Part shown: positions 1 to 7,182 of the stretch, piece after piece
Layout: each line of letters starts with the position of its first letter
How positions within the stretch are numbered: position 1 is the first letter of the stretch
Assembly (NCBI GenBank): GCA_007122815.1
Contig: SKSV01000242.1
Coordinates: forward strand, 1-8,850
Length of the DNA: 8,850 nucleotides
DNA from: Trueperaceae bacterium
GTDB taxonomy: Bacteria > Deinococcota > Deinococci > Deinococcales > Trueperaceae
Direction of reading: 5' to 3'
Notes under the pieces: model-generated
What the model was told of the DNA's origin: nothing
Database searches by the model: none
What the model saw: the letters and a program-made list of their open reading frames with translations, nothing else
Position numbers and translations under genes: made by a program

Positions 1-2
1 AA

Positions 3-935
3 GAGATGGGCTACGACGGCCTGGAGCTCGCCTGCTGGGGCGACCACCTCGACGTGCGCCGCGCCGCCAGCGACCCCAGCTACGTCGAGGCCCACAAGGC
101 GCTCCTACGCCAGCACGGCTTGCAGCTGTTCGCGATCTCCAACCACCTCGCGGGTCAAGCGGTGTGTGACAACATCGACGAGCGGCACAAGAGCGTCCTG
201 CCCGAGCACGTCTGGGGCGATGGAGACCCCGAAGGCGTGCGCCAGCGTGCCGCGCAGGAGATGATCACCACCGGCGAGGCGGCGGTCGCGCTGGGAGTGA
301 AGACCGTCAACGGCTTCACGGGTTCCTCGATCTGGCACTCGCTGTACGCCTTCCCGCCGACCTCGCAGGCGTACTGGGACGCCGGCTTCGAGGACTTCGC
401 CAAACGCTTCACCCCCATACTCGACGCCTACCAGGAGCTCGGTGTGCGCTTCGGCCTCGAGGTCCACCCAACCGAGATCGCTTTCGACATCGCCAGCGCG
501 GAACGTGCCGTCGAGGCTGTGAACGCTCACGAGAGCTTCGGCTTCAACTACGATCCCTCGCACCTCGGCTACCAGGGTGTGGACTACGTCGCCTTCATCC
601 GCCGCTTCGCCGAGCGCATCGTGCACGTGCACATGAAGGACGCCTGGTGGGGCCGCGGCGACGGCAGCGCCGGCGTCTTCGGGGGCCACACCTCGTTCGG
701 AGACGCGCGTCGTTACTGGGACTTCCGCAGCGTGGGACGCGGCGACGTCGACTTCGAGGAGGTCATCGTCGCGCTGAACGACATCGATTACCAGGGGCCG
801 CTCTCGGTGGAGTGGGAGGACGCTCGCATGGACCGCGTGCACGGCGGCACCGAGTCCGCGGCCTTCTGCAAGCAGATCGACTTCGCACCATCGGGCGTCG
901 CCTTCGACGCGGCCTTCGAACGGGACGAGAAGTGA
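3..935 (+). CDS. Sugar phosphate isomerase/epimerase-like TIM-barrel protein (5' partial)
   Basis: Cytosolic protein of the xylose-isomerase-like TIM barrel superfamily (AP endonuclease family 2, which includes IolE and sugar epimerases). These enzymes use a divalent metal to isomerise, epimerise or dehydrate sugars and keto-sugars. The frame is open to the window edge, and the first visible residues ([15 protein letters not shown]) normally lie some way inside such proteins, so the true start is upstream and the ATG at 6 is internal. Counting from that ATG, likely metal ligands are Glu152 (GLEVHP), Asp183 (NYDPSHL), His209 (HVHMKD) and Glu269 (LSVEWED), the usual one-per-strand pattern. The stop overlaps the GTG start of the oxidoreductase by 4 bases, so the two are probably co-translated. 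Pairing with a Gfo/Idh/MocA enzyme is common in inositol and unusual-sugar catabolism. The family is clear; the substrate is unknown. Confidence 0.88.
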   Translation, partial: EMGYDGLELACWGDHLDVRRAASDPSYVEAHKALLRQHGLQLFAISNHLAGQAVCDNIDERHKSVLPEHVWGDGDPEGVRQRAAQEMITTGEAAVALGVKTVNGFTGSSIWHSLYAFPPTSQAYWDAGFEDFAKRFTPILDAYQELGVRFGLEVHPTEIAFDIASAERAVEAVNAHESFGFNYDPSHLGYQGVDYVAFIRRFAERIVHVHMKDAWWGRGDGSAGVFGGHTSFGDARRYWDFRSVGRGDVDFEEVIVALNDIDYQGPLSVEWEDARMDRVHGGTESAAFCKQIDFAPSGVAFDAAFERDEK

Positions 936-2095
936 ACCGCCCGCTCCGCTACGGCATGGTGGGCGGCGGAGCGGACGCCTTCATAGGCGCCGTGCACCGC
1001 CACGCCATGGCCCTCGACCACCGTTACGTGCTGAGCGCTGGGGCGCTCTCCTCGACGCCGGAGAAGGCCAAGCGCTCAGCCGCGGCCCTCGGCTTGCCCG
1101 ACGAGCGCGGTTACGAGAGCTGGGAAGCGATGCTCGAGCGTGAGCTGGCCCGGCCCGAGGGCGAGCGCATCGAGCTCGTCTCGATAGTGACGCCCAACCA
1201 CGTGCACTTCCCGGTGGCGAAGGCCTTCGCCGAAGCCGGCTTCCACGTCGTCTCCGACAAGCCGTTGGTGCACACCAGCGCACAAGCGCGCGAGCTCGAG
1301 GCCATCGTGCGCGAGCGCGGAATCGTGTTCGCCGTCACGTACAACTACACCGGCTACCCGCTGGTGAAGGAGATGCGCCGTCTCGTGCGCGAAGCACGCC
1401 TCGGCGCGCTCCGCAAGGTCGTCGTCGGTTACCACCAGGGCTGGCTCGCCACCAAGCTCGAGGACCACGGTGCCAAGCAGGCCGAGTGGCGCACCGACCC
1501 GGCCCGGAGCGGTGCGGCCGGCGCCATCGGCGACATCGGCTCGCACGCCGAGAACCTCGTGGCCACCGTCACCGGCTTGGAGCTCGAGGCGGTCTGCGCC
1601 GACCTCACCACCTTCGTCCCGGGCCGTCGCCTCGACGACGACGGCAACATGTTGCTGCGCTTCCGCGGTGGCGCCAAGGGCGTGTTGATGGCCTCACAGG
1701 TGGAGATCGGTCACGAGAACGACCTGGTGCTGCAGGTGTACGGCGAGACGGGCTCGTTGCGCTGGCACCAGGAGAACCCCAACGAGCTCTGGTACGCGCC
1801 GCTCGACGAACCCGTGCAGCTCCTTCGCCGCGCGAACCCCTACCTCGGGCCCGAGGCGGCTGCCGTCACGCGCATCCCCTCCGGACACCCCGAGGGCTAC
1901 CTGGAAGCCTTCGCGAACGTCTACGACGAGATCGCCTCGGCCATCCACCGGCATGCCGCGGGCGAGGGCACGAGCGGCGACTACCCGAGCGTGTCCGACG
2001 GCGCGCGCGGCGTGCGCTTCATCGAGACGACGGTGGCCAGCGCCGCCAGCGAGGCCAAGTGGACACCCTTCCCCAGCTCCCTGGCGAGCGCCTGA
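932..2095 (+). CDS. Gfo/Idh/MocA family NAD(P)-dependent oxidoreductase
   Basis: Predicted 387-residue cytosolic dehydrogenase that oxidises a hydroxyl of a sugar or sugar derivative with NAD(P). The N-terminal Rossmann domain opens with [13 protein letters not shown] (residues 7-19), followed by TPNHVHF (87-93) and a DKP motif (109-111) in place of the commoner EKP; Lys110 is the expected catalytic lysine. The C-terminal alpha/beta domain carries [12 protein letters not shown] (197-208), with Asp201 and His205 as the usual active-site pair. I chose the GTG at 932: it gives the family's typical length, places the Rossmann strand at the N-terminus and overlaps the upstream stop as GTGA. The frame stays open further upstream, but that part reads as arginine-rich shadow sequence. 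Only weak Shine-Dalgarno-like bases precede it, fitting translational coupling. Context suggests sugar oxidation; the substrate (free xylose, inositol, a 3-keto-glycoside or other) cannot be read from the sequence. Confidence 0.92.
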   Translation: MNRPLRYGMVGGGADAFIGAVHRHAMALDHRYVLSAGALSSTPEKAKRSAAALGLPDERGYESWEAMLERELARPEGERIELVSIVTPNHVHFPVAKAFAEAGFHVVSDKPLVHTSAQARELEAIVRERGIVFAVTYNYTGYPLVKEMRRLVREARLGALRKVVVGYHQGWLATKLEDHGAKQAEWRTDPARSGAAGAIGDIGSHAENLVATVTGLELEAVCADLTTFVPGRRLDDDGNMLLRFRGGAKGVLMASQVEIGHENDLVLQVYGETGSLRWHQENPNELWYAPLDEPVQLLRRANPYLGPEAAAVTRIPSGHPEGYLEAFANVYDEIASAIHRHAAGEGTSGDYPSVSDGARGVRFIETTVASAASEAKWTPFPSSLASA

Positions 2096-2099
2096 GAGG
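2094..2099 (+). promoter_or_regulatory. Ribosome binding site of xylA
   Basis: GAGAGG lies nine bases before the xylA ATG and overlaps the stop codon of the preceding gene. It supports the ATG at 2109 as the start and suggests that ribosomes finishing the oxidoreductase gene can restart on xylA. Confidence 0.5.
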
Positions 2100-2108
2100 C
2101 TGAGCCGC

Positions 2109-3269
2109 ATGGACCCGTACGCTCCCACCCCAGCAGACCGCTTCACCTTCGGGCTCTGGACAGTAGGCAACCCTGGCCGCGACCCCTTCGGTGAGCCGAC
2201 CCGCGCGCCCGTGGACCCGACCTACAGCGTCGCCAGGCTCGCCGAGCTCGGCGCCTACGGCGTCAACTTCCACGACCACGACCTCGTACCCGACGGTACG
2301 CCCACGGCCGAGCGCGACCGCATCGTCGCGCGCTTCAAGCGCGCGCTCGAGGAGCACGGCCTGGTCGTCCCCATGGCGACCACGAACCTCTTCCGCGACC
2401 CGCTGTTCAAGGACGGCGCCTTCACGAGCGCCGACGCCCGGGTCCGGAACTACGCGCTCCACAAGACCATGCGCGCCATCGACCTGGGCGCGGAGCTCGG
2501 CGCCCGGACCTACGTCTTCTGGGGCGGCCGTGAAGGCGCCGAGGTCGACGCGGGCGGGAAGCTACTCGACGCGCTCCAGTGGTACCGCGACTCACTCGAC
2601 TACCTGTGCGAGTACGTGCGCGAGCAAGGCTACGGGATGCGCTTCGCGCTCGAACCCAAGCCCAACGAGCCTCGCGGTCACGCCTTCCTGCCCACCGTCG
2701 GTAGCGCCCTCGGCTTCATCGCCACCCTCAGCTACCCCGACATGGTGGGGCTCAACCCCGAGCTGGCGCACGAGACCATGGCCGGCCTCTCCTTCCCGCA
2801 CGCGTTGGCGGCCGCGATAGACGCTGGCAAGCTCTTCCACGTGGACCTCAACGACCAGATCATGGCGCGCTTCGACCAGGACCTGCGCTTCGGAGCCGAG
2901 AACCTCAAGACCGCCTTCTTCACCGTGATGCTGCTCGAGGAACACTACGACGGCCCACGGCACTTCGACGCCCACGCGCTCCGGACCGAGGACGAGGAGG
3001 GCGTCTGGGCCTTCGCGCTCGGCTGCATGCGGACCTACAAGATCCTCGCCGAGAAGGCCGAGCGCTTCCGAGGCGACCCTGAGATCCAAGCGGCGATCGC
3101 CAGCTACCGCGTCGACGACCCAGAGGGGACCTGGCCGCCTCGCTTCGACGCTGCGCACGCGGCTTCCCTGAAAGGACGTGAGTTCGACCTCACCTCCTTG
3201 CGCGCCCGGGGGCCCGGCCTCGAGCGGCTCGACCAGCTCACGGTAGAGCTGCTGCTGGGTGTGCGCTGA
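2109..3269 (+). CDS. xylA: Xylose isomerase
   Basis: Converts D-xylose to D-xylulose (and usually D-glucose to D-fructose) in the cytosol using two Mg, Mn or Co ions; first step of the isomerase route. At 386 residues it matches the short class I type of Thermus and actinobacteria rather than the longer (about 440) class II type. The N-terminus [11 protein letters not shown] (11-21) aligns with that of Thermus XylA. Active-site residues are all present: His55 and Asp58 (NFHDHD), Glu182 and Lys184 ([10 protein letters not shown]), Glu218 and His221 (NPELAHE), Asp246 (HVDLND), Asp256 and Asp258 (FDQDLRFG), and Asp287 ([12 protein letters not shown]). The C-terminal arm ends in [16 protein letters not shown], the subunit-contact tail seen in this group. 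The ATG follows a GAGAGG site after a 13-base gap. Its stop overlaps the xylB start (TGATG). No truncation or lost residue is visible. Confidence 0.98.
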   Translation: MDPYAPTPADRFTFGLWTVGNPGRDPFGEPTRAPVDPTYSVARLAELGAYGVNFHDHDLVPDGTPTAERDRIVARFKRALEEHGLVVPMATTNLFRDPLFKDGAFTSADARVRNYALHKTMRAIDLGAELGARTYVFWGGREGAEVDAGGKLLDALQWYRDSLDYLCEYVREQGYGMRFALEPKPNEPRGHAFLPTVGSALGFIATLSYPDMVGLNPELAHETMAGLSFPHALAAAIDAGKLFHVDLNDQIMARFDQDLRFGAENLKTAFFTVMLLEEHYDGPRHFDAHALRTEDEEGVWAFALGCMRTYKILAEKAERFRGDPEIQAAIASYRVDDPEGTWPPRFDAAHAASLKGREFDLTSLRARGPGLERLDQLTVELLLGVR

Positions 3270-4744
3270 TGCGCGACCTCGTCCTCGGTATCGACCTCGG
3301 CACCTCCGGCGTGGGAGTGGTGGCACAAGCGCTCGATGGGAGCGTCGCCGCCCGCGCCGATCACCCCCTCCAACTCCACACCCCCGCGCCGGGTTGGACC
3401 GAGCAGGACCCGGACGAGTGGCGCCAGGCGGCCGAGGGCGCGCTGCGCGAGGTAGCGGCCGAGGTCGGCGGCGAGCGCGTGGCAGCCCTCGCGTTGGCCG
3501 GGCAGATGCACGGCATGGTCGCGCGCGACTCCGCAGGCCGCGCCGTGCACCGTGCCCTGCTGTGGAACGACCAGCGCACCGCGCGCGAGGTCGAGGAGAT
3601 CCACGCGCGCGTCGGGCGCGAGCGCCTCGTAGCCAGGACCGGTAACCCTGCCGTCACCGGCTTCCAACTGCCCAAGGTGCTGTGGCTGCGCCGCCACCAC
3701 CCCGAGGCCTTCGCGCGCGTCACGCGCGTGATGCTACCCAAGGACGACCTGGGGCTGCACCTGACGGGCGAGGCCGTGGCCGAGCCGTGCGACGCCTCGG
3801 GCACCTCCGCCTACCACCTCGCCGAGCGCGCTTGGGACACCGAGGTGCTCGCGGCGCTCGACCTGGACCCCGGGCTGTGGCCTCGCTTGGTGAGCTCGCA
3901 CGCGGTGACGGGCGGCCTGCGCGCCGAGGTTGCGGAGCGCGTCGGCCTCCCGGCCGACACGCCCGTGGTGGCTGGCGCGGGTGACAACGCCGCCGCCGCT
4001 ACCGGCCTGGCGCTGGGGCGAGCGCATCCCGAGGTCGGGAGCGTGAGCCTGGGCACCAGCGGCGTGCTGCAGGTGCCGCTGGCAGAGCCGACTCCCGACC
4101 CCGAAGGGCGCGTCCACCTGTTCGCTCACGCCGACGGCGCCTTCTTGCTCCTCGGCGTCACCCTCGCAGCGGCCGGTAGCCTGCGCTGGTACCGCGACAC
4201 CTTCGCCCCCGGAAGCTCGTACGCCGAGTTGGTCGCGGAGGCCGCGCGCTCACCGGTCGGCTCGAACGGGGTGACCTTCAAGCCGTACCTGGCGGGCGAG
4301 CGCACCCCACACCTGCGCGCCGACCTGCGCGGCTCTTTCCACGGCCTCTCCCTCGCAACCAGCCACGCGGACGTGGTGCGCTCCGTCCTGGAAGGGGTCG
4401 CCTGCTCGCTGCGCGACGCCCTCGAGGTGATGACGCCCCTGTCACGACCCGAGCGGCTGCTCGCCACCGGCGGAGGCACGGTCAGCGACGTCTGGCTGGG
4501 CATCCTGGCCGACACGCTGGACCTGCCCCTGGGGCGCCCGGTGGACGACAGCGGCAGCCCGCTCGAGGTCGGCGCTGCCGAAGGTGCCGCCTGGTTGGGC
4601 TGGCGCGCGCTGGGGCACGAGAGCGAGCGCAGCCCACGCGCGGACACCTGGATCGAGCCCTCGAGCGAGCGCAGCGCCGCGACCGAGTCCATGTACGCGC
4701 GCTACGGCGCGCTCGGGACCGGCGCGCCCGAGGACCGGCAGTGA
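3269..4744 (+). CDS. xylB: Xylulokinase (FGGY carbohydrate kinase)
   Basis: Phosphorylates D-xylulose with ATP to D-xylulose 5-phosphate, which enters the pentose phosphate pathway; cytosolic. The 491 residues are full length for the family. The N-terminal FGGY domain starts with LGIDLGTSG (6-14, phosphate-1 loop with Asp9), followed by the xylulokinase-type GQMHG (78-82), LLWNDQRT (97-104) and GNPAVTGFQLPKVLWL (125-140). Asp239 in AGAGDNAAAATG is the expected catalytic base. The C-terminal domain has VSLGTSGVL (259-267) and, late, an ATGGGTVSDVW segment and a GSPLEVGAAEGAAWLG segment for the adenosine site. The GQMHG and WNDQRT motifs and the fused position behind xylA favour xylulokinase over glycerol or gluconate kinase. 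The ATG overlaps the xylA stop by one base with no clear Shine-Dalgarno, so translation is probably coupled. Its own stop overlaps the aldolase start. Confidence 0.96.
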   Translation: MRDLVLGIDLGTSGVGVVAQALDGSVAARADHPLQLHTPAPGWTEQDPDEWRQAAEGALREVAAEVGGERVAALALAGQMHGMVARDSAGRAVHRALLWNDQRTAREVEEIHARVGRERLVARTGNPAVTGFQLPKVLWLRRHHPEAFARVTRVMLPKDDLGLHLTGEAVAEPCDASGTSAYHLAERAWDTEVLAALDLDPGLWPRLVSSHAVTGGLRAEVAERVGLPADTPVVAGAGDNAAAATGLALGRAHPEVGSVSLGTSGVLQVPLAEPTPDPEGRVHLFAHADGAFLLLGVTLAAAGSLRWYRDTFAPGSSYAELVAEAARSPVGSNGVTFKPYLAGERTPHLRADLRGSFHGLSLATSHADVVRSVLEGVACSLRDALEVMTPLSRPERLLATGGGTVSDVWLGILADTLDLPLGRPVDDSGSPLEVGAAEGAAWLGWRALGHESERSPRADTWIEPSSERSAATESMYARYGALGTGAPEDRQ

Positions 4745-5514
4745 GCGGGGTCGCGAGCCTCCGCTCACTTCTCGGCTCCGGAACGCCCGTGGCGCTGGCG
4801 TGGCTCACCTCGCCCGACCCACTGGTCGCGGAGACGGTAACGCAGGCCGGCTTCGAGGCCGTGGCGCTCGACATGCAGCACGGCGCCATCGACGAGGGTG
4901 AAGCCCTACACCTGCTGCAGGTGGTCTCGGGCGCCGGACTGCCGGCGCTCGTGCGGGTCCCATGGAACGAGCCTGGCGCGATCATGAAGGCCCTCGACCT
5001 GGGGGCCTGGGGCGTGATCTCCCCCATGCTCGAAGGCCCCGATGACGTGCGCGCCCTGGTAGCAGCCTGCCGCTACCCGCCCCTGGGCTTCCGGAGCTAC
5101 GGGCCGACCCGCGGCGCGGCTCTCGTCGCCGATGGTTACGCAACGCACGCCAACGAGGAGGTCGTGCCGATCGCCATGATCGAGACGCGCGGAGCGCTCG
5201 AGCGCTTGGACGAGATCCTCCAGGTCGACGGATTGGGCGCGGTCTTCGTGGGGCCCGCCGACCTGAGCCAGGCGCTGGGCGGCCCGCCCGGCGCGGACTT
5301 CGAGGCGGGCCCCGTCGCTGAGGCGTTGGCTCACGTCGCGGAGCGCTGCACTGCCCGGGGGGTTCCCGCCGGCCTCTACACGCGTTCGGCTGCTTACGCC
5401 GCGCGGATGCTGCGCCTGGGGTTCCGCTTCGCTGCCCTGGGGAGCCCGCTGCAGTACGTGGCCGAAGGTGCCGCGCGAGCCATCGCGACGCTGCGCGAGG
5501 AGGCGCGAGCCTGA
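4741..5514 (+). CDS. HpcH/HpaI-type 2-keto-3-deoxy acid aldolase
   Basis: Class II pyruvate aldolase of the HpcH/HpaI family, 257 residues, the usual length. Members split 2-keto-3-deoxy sugar acids or 4-hydroxy-2-oxo acids into pyruvate (or oxaloacetate-type products) and an aldehyde, using a divalent metal. Visible landmarks are LDMQHG (43-48) with catalytic His47, Arg72 in LVRVP, PMLEGPDDVRALVAACRYPP (95-114), GFRSYGPTR (116-124), and the metal ligands Glu148 (AMIETR) and Asp174 (VGPADLS). The GTG start overlaps the xylB stop as GTGA, with GAGG at 4730-4733 seven bases before it. Tight coupling to xylB suggests a role in pentose or sugar-acid breakdown, for example cleavage of 2-keto-3-deoxy-xylonate to pyruvate and glycolaldehyde, but no xylonate dehydratase is in the window. 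Family certain, substrate inferred; 2-dehydro-3-deoxyglucarate or hydroxy-oxo-acid aldolase are alternatives. Confidence 0.9.
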   Translation: MSGVASLRSLLGSGTPVALAWLTSPDPLVAETVTQAGFEAVALDMQHGAIDEGEALHLLQVVSGAGLPALVRVPWNEPGAIMKALDLGAWGVISPMLEGPDDVRALVAACRYPPLGFRSYGPTRGAALVADGYATHANEEVVPIAMIETRGALERLDEILQVDGLGAVFVGPADLSQALGGPPGADFEAGPVAEALAHVAERCTARGVPAGLYTRSAAYAARMLRLGFRFAALGSPLQYVAEGAARAIATLREEARA

Positions 5515-5540
5515 GGCGCTGGCCGCGGGCGGGCTCGCGC
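5503..5540 (+). terminator. Inverted repeat at the end of the sugar operon (possible hairpin terminator)
   Basis: GCGCGAGCC at 5503-5511 and its perfect reverse complement GGCTCGCGC at 5532-5540 could form a nine-base-pair, nearly all-GC stem around a 20-base loop that contains the aldolase stop codon. No T-tract follows, so it is not a canonical intrinsic terminator. It could weaken read-through or protect the 3' end. GCGCGAGCC also occurs at 5473-5481, so GC-rich coding repetition may explain one arm by chance. Confidence 0.35.
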
Positions 5541-5566
5541 TCGACGCGCACGACCACTGGGCGAGG

Positions 5567-5572
5567 TACGCT
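5567..5572 (+). promoter_or_regulatory. Candidate leaderless-type -10 box (TANNNT) before azlC
   Basis: TACGCT fits TANNNT and ends seven bases before the GTG at 5580. In Deinococcus species, many mRNAs begin at or next to the start codon and carry such a -10 box at this distance. No usable Shine-Dalgarno precedes the GTG (the nearest GAGG, 5563-5566, ends 13 bases upstream) and this is the only real intergenic gap, both of which fit a leaderless start. I see no convincing -35 box. A six-base match with three free positions is weak evidence alone. Confidence 0.4.
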
Positions 5573-5579
5573 CGCGGGC

Positions 5580-6290
5580 GTGCGCGTCGATGGTGCGAGC
5601 TTCCTCAAGGGCGCCCGCGACATGGCACCCATACTGCTGGGGGCCACACCTTTCGGACTCATAACGGGCGCGAGCGCCGTCTCGGCAGGCATGGCGGCGT
5701 TCGACGTCACCCTGATGTCGATGACGGTCTTCGCCGGCGCCGCCCAGCTCGCGGCCATATCTCTGGTGGGCAGCGGAGCGGCCGCCTGGGTGGTGCTCCT
5801 GACGACCCTGATGATCAACCTGCGCCACCTGATGTACTCCGCAGCCCTCGCCCCCAAGGTCGCCGACTGCTCCATGGGAGCTCGCGCCACGATGGGCGCT
5901 TTCCTCGTCGACCAGGCCTACGCCTTCGCCAGCTTGCGCTTCTCCGCGCACGAGCCTTGGATGAACAAGCGCGATTACTTCCTCGGCTTGGGGACTCCGC
6001 TATGGCTCACGTGGTCAGCCGCGACCGCCGCAGGAGCCTACCTGGGGGCGCAGGTACCCGCTGGTTGGCAGCTCGATTTCGCGGTCCCGTTGATGTTCTT
6101 GGCGCTGCTCGTGCCCTCGGTGCGCGACCGTCCGGGCGTGGTGGCTGCGATCATAGGAGGTGGCCTGGCGCTGGCCCTCACCGGGCTGCCCTTCAACCTA
6201 GGCCTCGTGGTGGCTGCCCTTCTCGGCATCGCCGCCGGCACCGCAGCCGACACCTTCAAGCGGGAGAGCGCGTCGGGGGGCCCCACGTGA
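5580..6290 (+). CDS. azlC: AzlC family branched-chain amino acid exporter, large subunit
   Basis: Integral membrane protein of 236 residues, the normal AzlC length. With AzlD it forms a two-part permease that exports branched-chain amino acids (B. subtilis AzlCD gives 4-azaleucine resistance; E. coli YgaZH exports valine). Family landmarks are GARDMAPILLGATPFGLITG near residues 11-30, MTVFAGAAQLAA (48-59), the charged NLRHLMYSA stretch around residue 80, FLVDQAYAFA just after residue 105, and several later hydrophobic segments ending in GLVVAALLGIAAG. Databases sometimes label such proteins 'ABC transporter permease', but there is no ATPase partner here. The GTG at 5580 gives a short cytoplasmic N-terminus before the first membrane helix; an out-of-frame ATG at 5590 is not a candidate. 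It is the first gene after a 65-base gap and likely begins a new transcription unit. The stop overlaps azlD as GTGA. Confidence 0.92.
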   Translation: MRVDGASFLKGARDMAPILLGATPFGLITGASAVSAGMAAFDVTLMSMTVFAGAAQLAAISLVGSGAAAWVVLLTTLMINLRHLMYSAALAPKVADCSMGARATMGAFLVDQAYAFASLRFSAHEPWMNKRDYFLGLGTPLWLTWSAATAAGAYLGAQVPAGWQLDFAVPLMFLALLVPSVRDRPGVVAAIIGGGLALALTGLPFNLGLVVAALLGIAAGTAADTFKRESASGGPT

Positions 6291-6610
6291 GCAGGCCCGA
6301 GCTCTGGCTCCTCATCGCTGGCATGGCGCTCCTGACGTTCCTGCTCAGGTCCTCGTTCCTGCTCGCCGCAGGGAGCCTGAAGCTGCCTCCTCTGTTGCGC
6401 CGCTCCCTGACGTACGTGCCCCCGGCGGTGCTGGCGGCGATAGTGGTCCCGGCGTTGGCTCAACCCTCAGGTACCGCTCTCGGACCCGTCGACGTGCGGC
6501 TGGCGGCCGGCGCCGTGGCGGCGGTGGTCGCCTGGCGCACGCACAGCATCGTCGCCACCTTCACCGTGGGCATGCTCGTGCTGTGGGGAACCACGTGGCT
6601 GCTGCGGTGA
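6287..6610 (+). CDS. azlD: AzlD family branched-chain amino acid exporter, small subunit
   Basis: Small membrane protein of 107 residues, normal for AzlD, and the obligate partner of AzlC. Hydrophobic segments run approximately over residues 5-15 (LWLLIAGMALL), 40-55 (YVPPAVLAAIVVPALA), 68-80 and 88-105. The segment TFLLRSSFLLA near residues 16-26 and the YVPPAVLAAIV motif are typical of the family. The GTG at 6287 is chosen because it overlaps the azlC stop as GTGA, follows a G-run (6275-6280) that can act as a weak Shine-Dalgarno six bases away, and gives the family length. The frame stays open upstream across azlC, but that part is arginine-rich shadow sequence. It ends in ATTWLLR-like hydrophobic sequence, and its stop in turn overlaps the first ChrA gene. 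Confidence 0.9.
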   Translation: MSRPELWLLIAGMALLTFLLRSSFLLAAGSLKLPPLLRRSLTYVPPAVLAAIVVPALAQPSGTALGPVDVRLAAGAVAAVVAWRTHSIVATFTVGMLVLWGTTWLLR

Positions 6611-7182
6611 AGCCCGGGCGAGAGCTCCCCGCGCCGCGAAGGCTGCTCGACCTGACGCTCGCGTTCGGTAAGGCGGGCGTGTTCGGGTTCGGCGGGGGGC
6701 CCGCTTTCATCCCACTCATAGAGCGCGAGGTGCTGGAGCGAGGCTGGCTGTCGCGCGAGGGTTTCCTCGACGCGCTCGCCTTCGGCAACGCCCTGCCTGG
6801 CCCCATCACCACGAAGCTCGCGGGTTACGTCGGCCACCGGGTGGCGGGTTGGCCAGGCGCGGTGTGCGCGCTGCTTGGCCTGACGGTGCCGAGCATCCTG
6901 GCGATGATCGGGCTGGCCGCGCTCTACCTGCGTTTCCAGGACGCGGCCGTGGTGGAACGCTTCCTCGCTGGGTTGCGGCCGGTCGTCATCGCCCTGCTGG
7001 TGCTCGTCGTCATCGGTTTCGCCCCCTCGGCGATCAGCGCGGGAGGCAAGGGCTACGCGAGAGCGTGGCGCGCGGCTCTGGCCGTGATCGCCTTCGTGCT
7101 CGCAGCCACCTTGCAGGTGCATCCGGCGATCCTCATCGTGGCAGGCGGCGTCTCCGGACTAGTACTGGCGAGGCGCGAATGA
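6607..7182 (+). CDS. Chromate transporter family protein (short-chain ChrA), first copy
   Basis: Membrane protein of 191 residues with a single chromate-transport domain; short members usually work as pairs made from adjacent genes. Characteristic motifs are FGKAGVFGFGGGPAFIPLIE (about 19-38), RGWLSREGFLDALAFGNALPG (about 44-64) and TKLAGYVG (about 67-74), followed by alternating hydrophobic helices. Long ChrA proteins export chromate, but many short homologues are of unknown substrate. I chose GTG at 6607, which overlaps the azlD stop as GTGA like its neighbours. A GTG at 6595 is a fair alternative, since GGGGA at 6585-6589 lies five bases before it and would add four residues (MAAA). The stop overlaps the second copy as ATGA, so the two subunits are probably made in equal amounts. 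Substrate is inferred only from family. Confidence 0.87.
   Translation: MKPGRELPAPRRLLDLTLAFGKAGVFGFGGGPAFIPLIEREVLERGWLSREGFLDALAFGNALPGPITTKLAGYVGHRVAGWPGAVCALLGLTVPSILAMIGLAALYLRFQDAAVVERFLAGLRPVVIALLVLVVIGFAPSAISAGGKGYARAWRAALAVIAFVLAATLQVHPAILIVAGGVSGLVLARRE

Noticed and set aside
105..842. Long minus-strand open frame opposite the first gene
   Set aside because: It lies wholly opposite a clear TIM-barrel gene, has low-complexity Val/Ala/His-rich content and no recognisable motif; long antisense frames are expected in GC-rich DNA.
2592..3326. Long minus-strand open frame opposite xylA
   Set aside because: The opposite strand encodes a complete xylose isomerase with all active-site residues; the antisense frame is a codon-bias shadow.
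5540..5566. A -35 box partner for the TACGCT -10 box
   Set aside because: The closest candidate, CTCGAC at 5540-5545, is 21 bases from the -10 box and a poor match to TTGACA; I do not annotate it.
4982..5951. Minus-strand frames spanning the gap before azlC (up to 302 residues)
   Set aside because: They are arginine- and proline-rich, match no family I know and run opposite the aldolase and AzlC; I do not accept a convergent gene here.
6583..6606. Earlier starts for the first ChrA gene (GTG at 6583 or 6595)
   Set aside because: The GTG at 6607 overlaps the azlD stop in the same GTGA pattern as other junctions. The 6595 start keeps some support from a GGGGA site and is noted in that feature.
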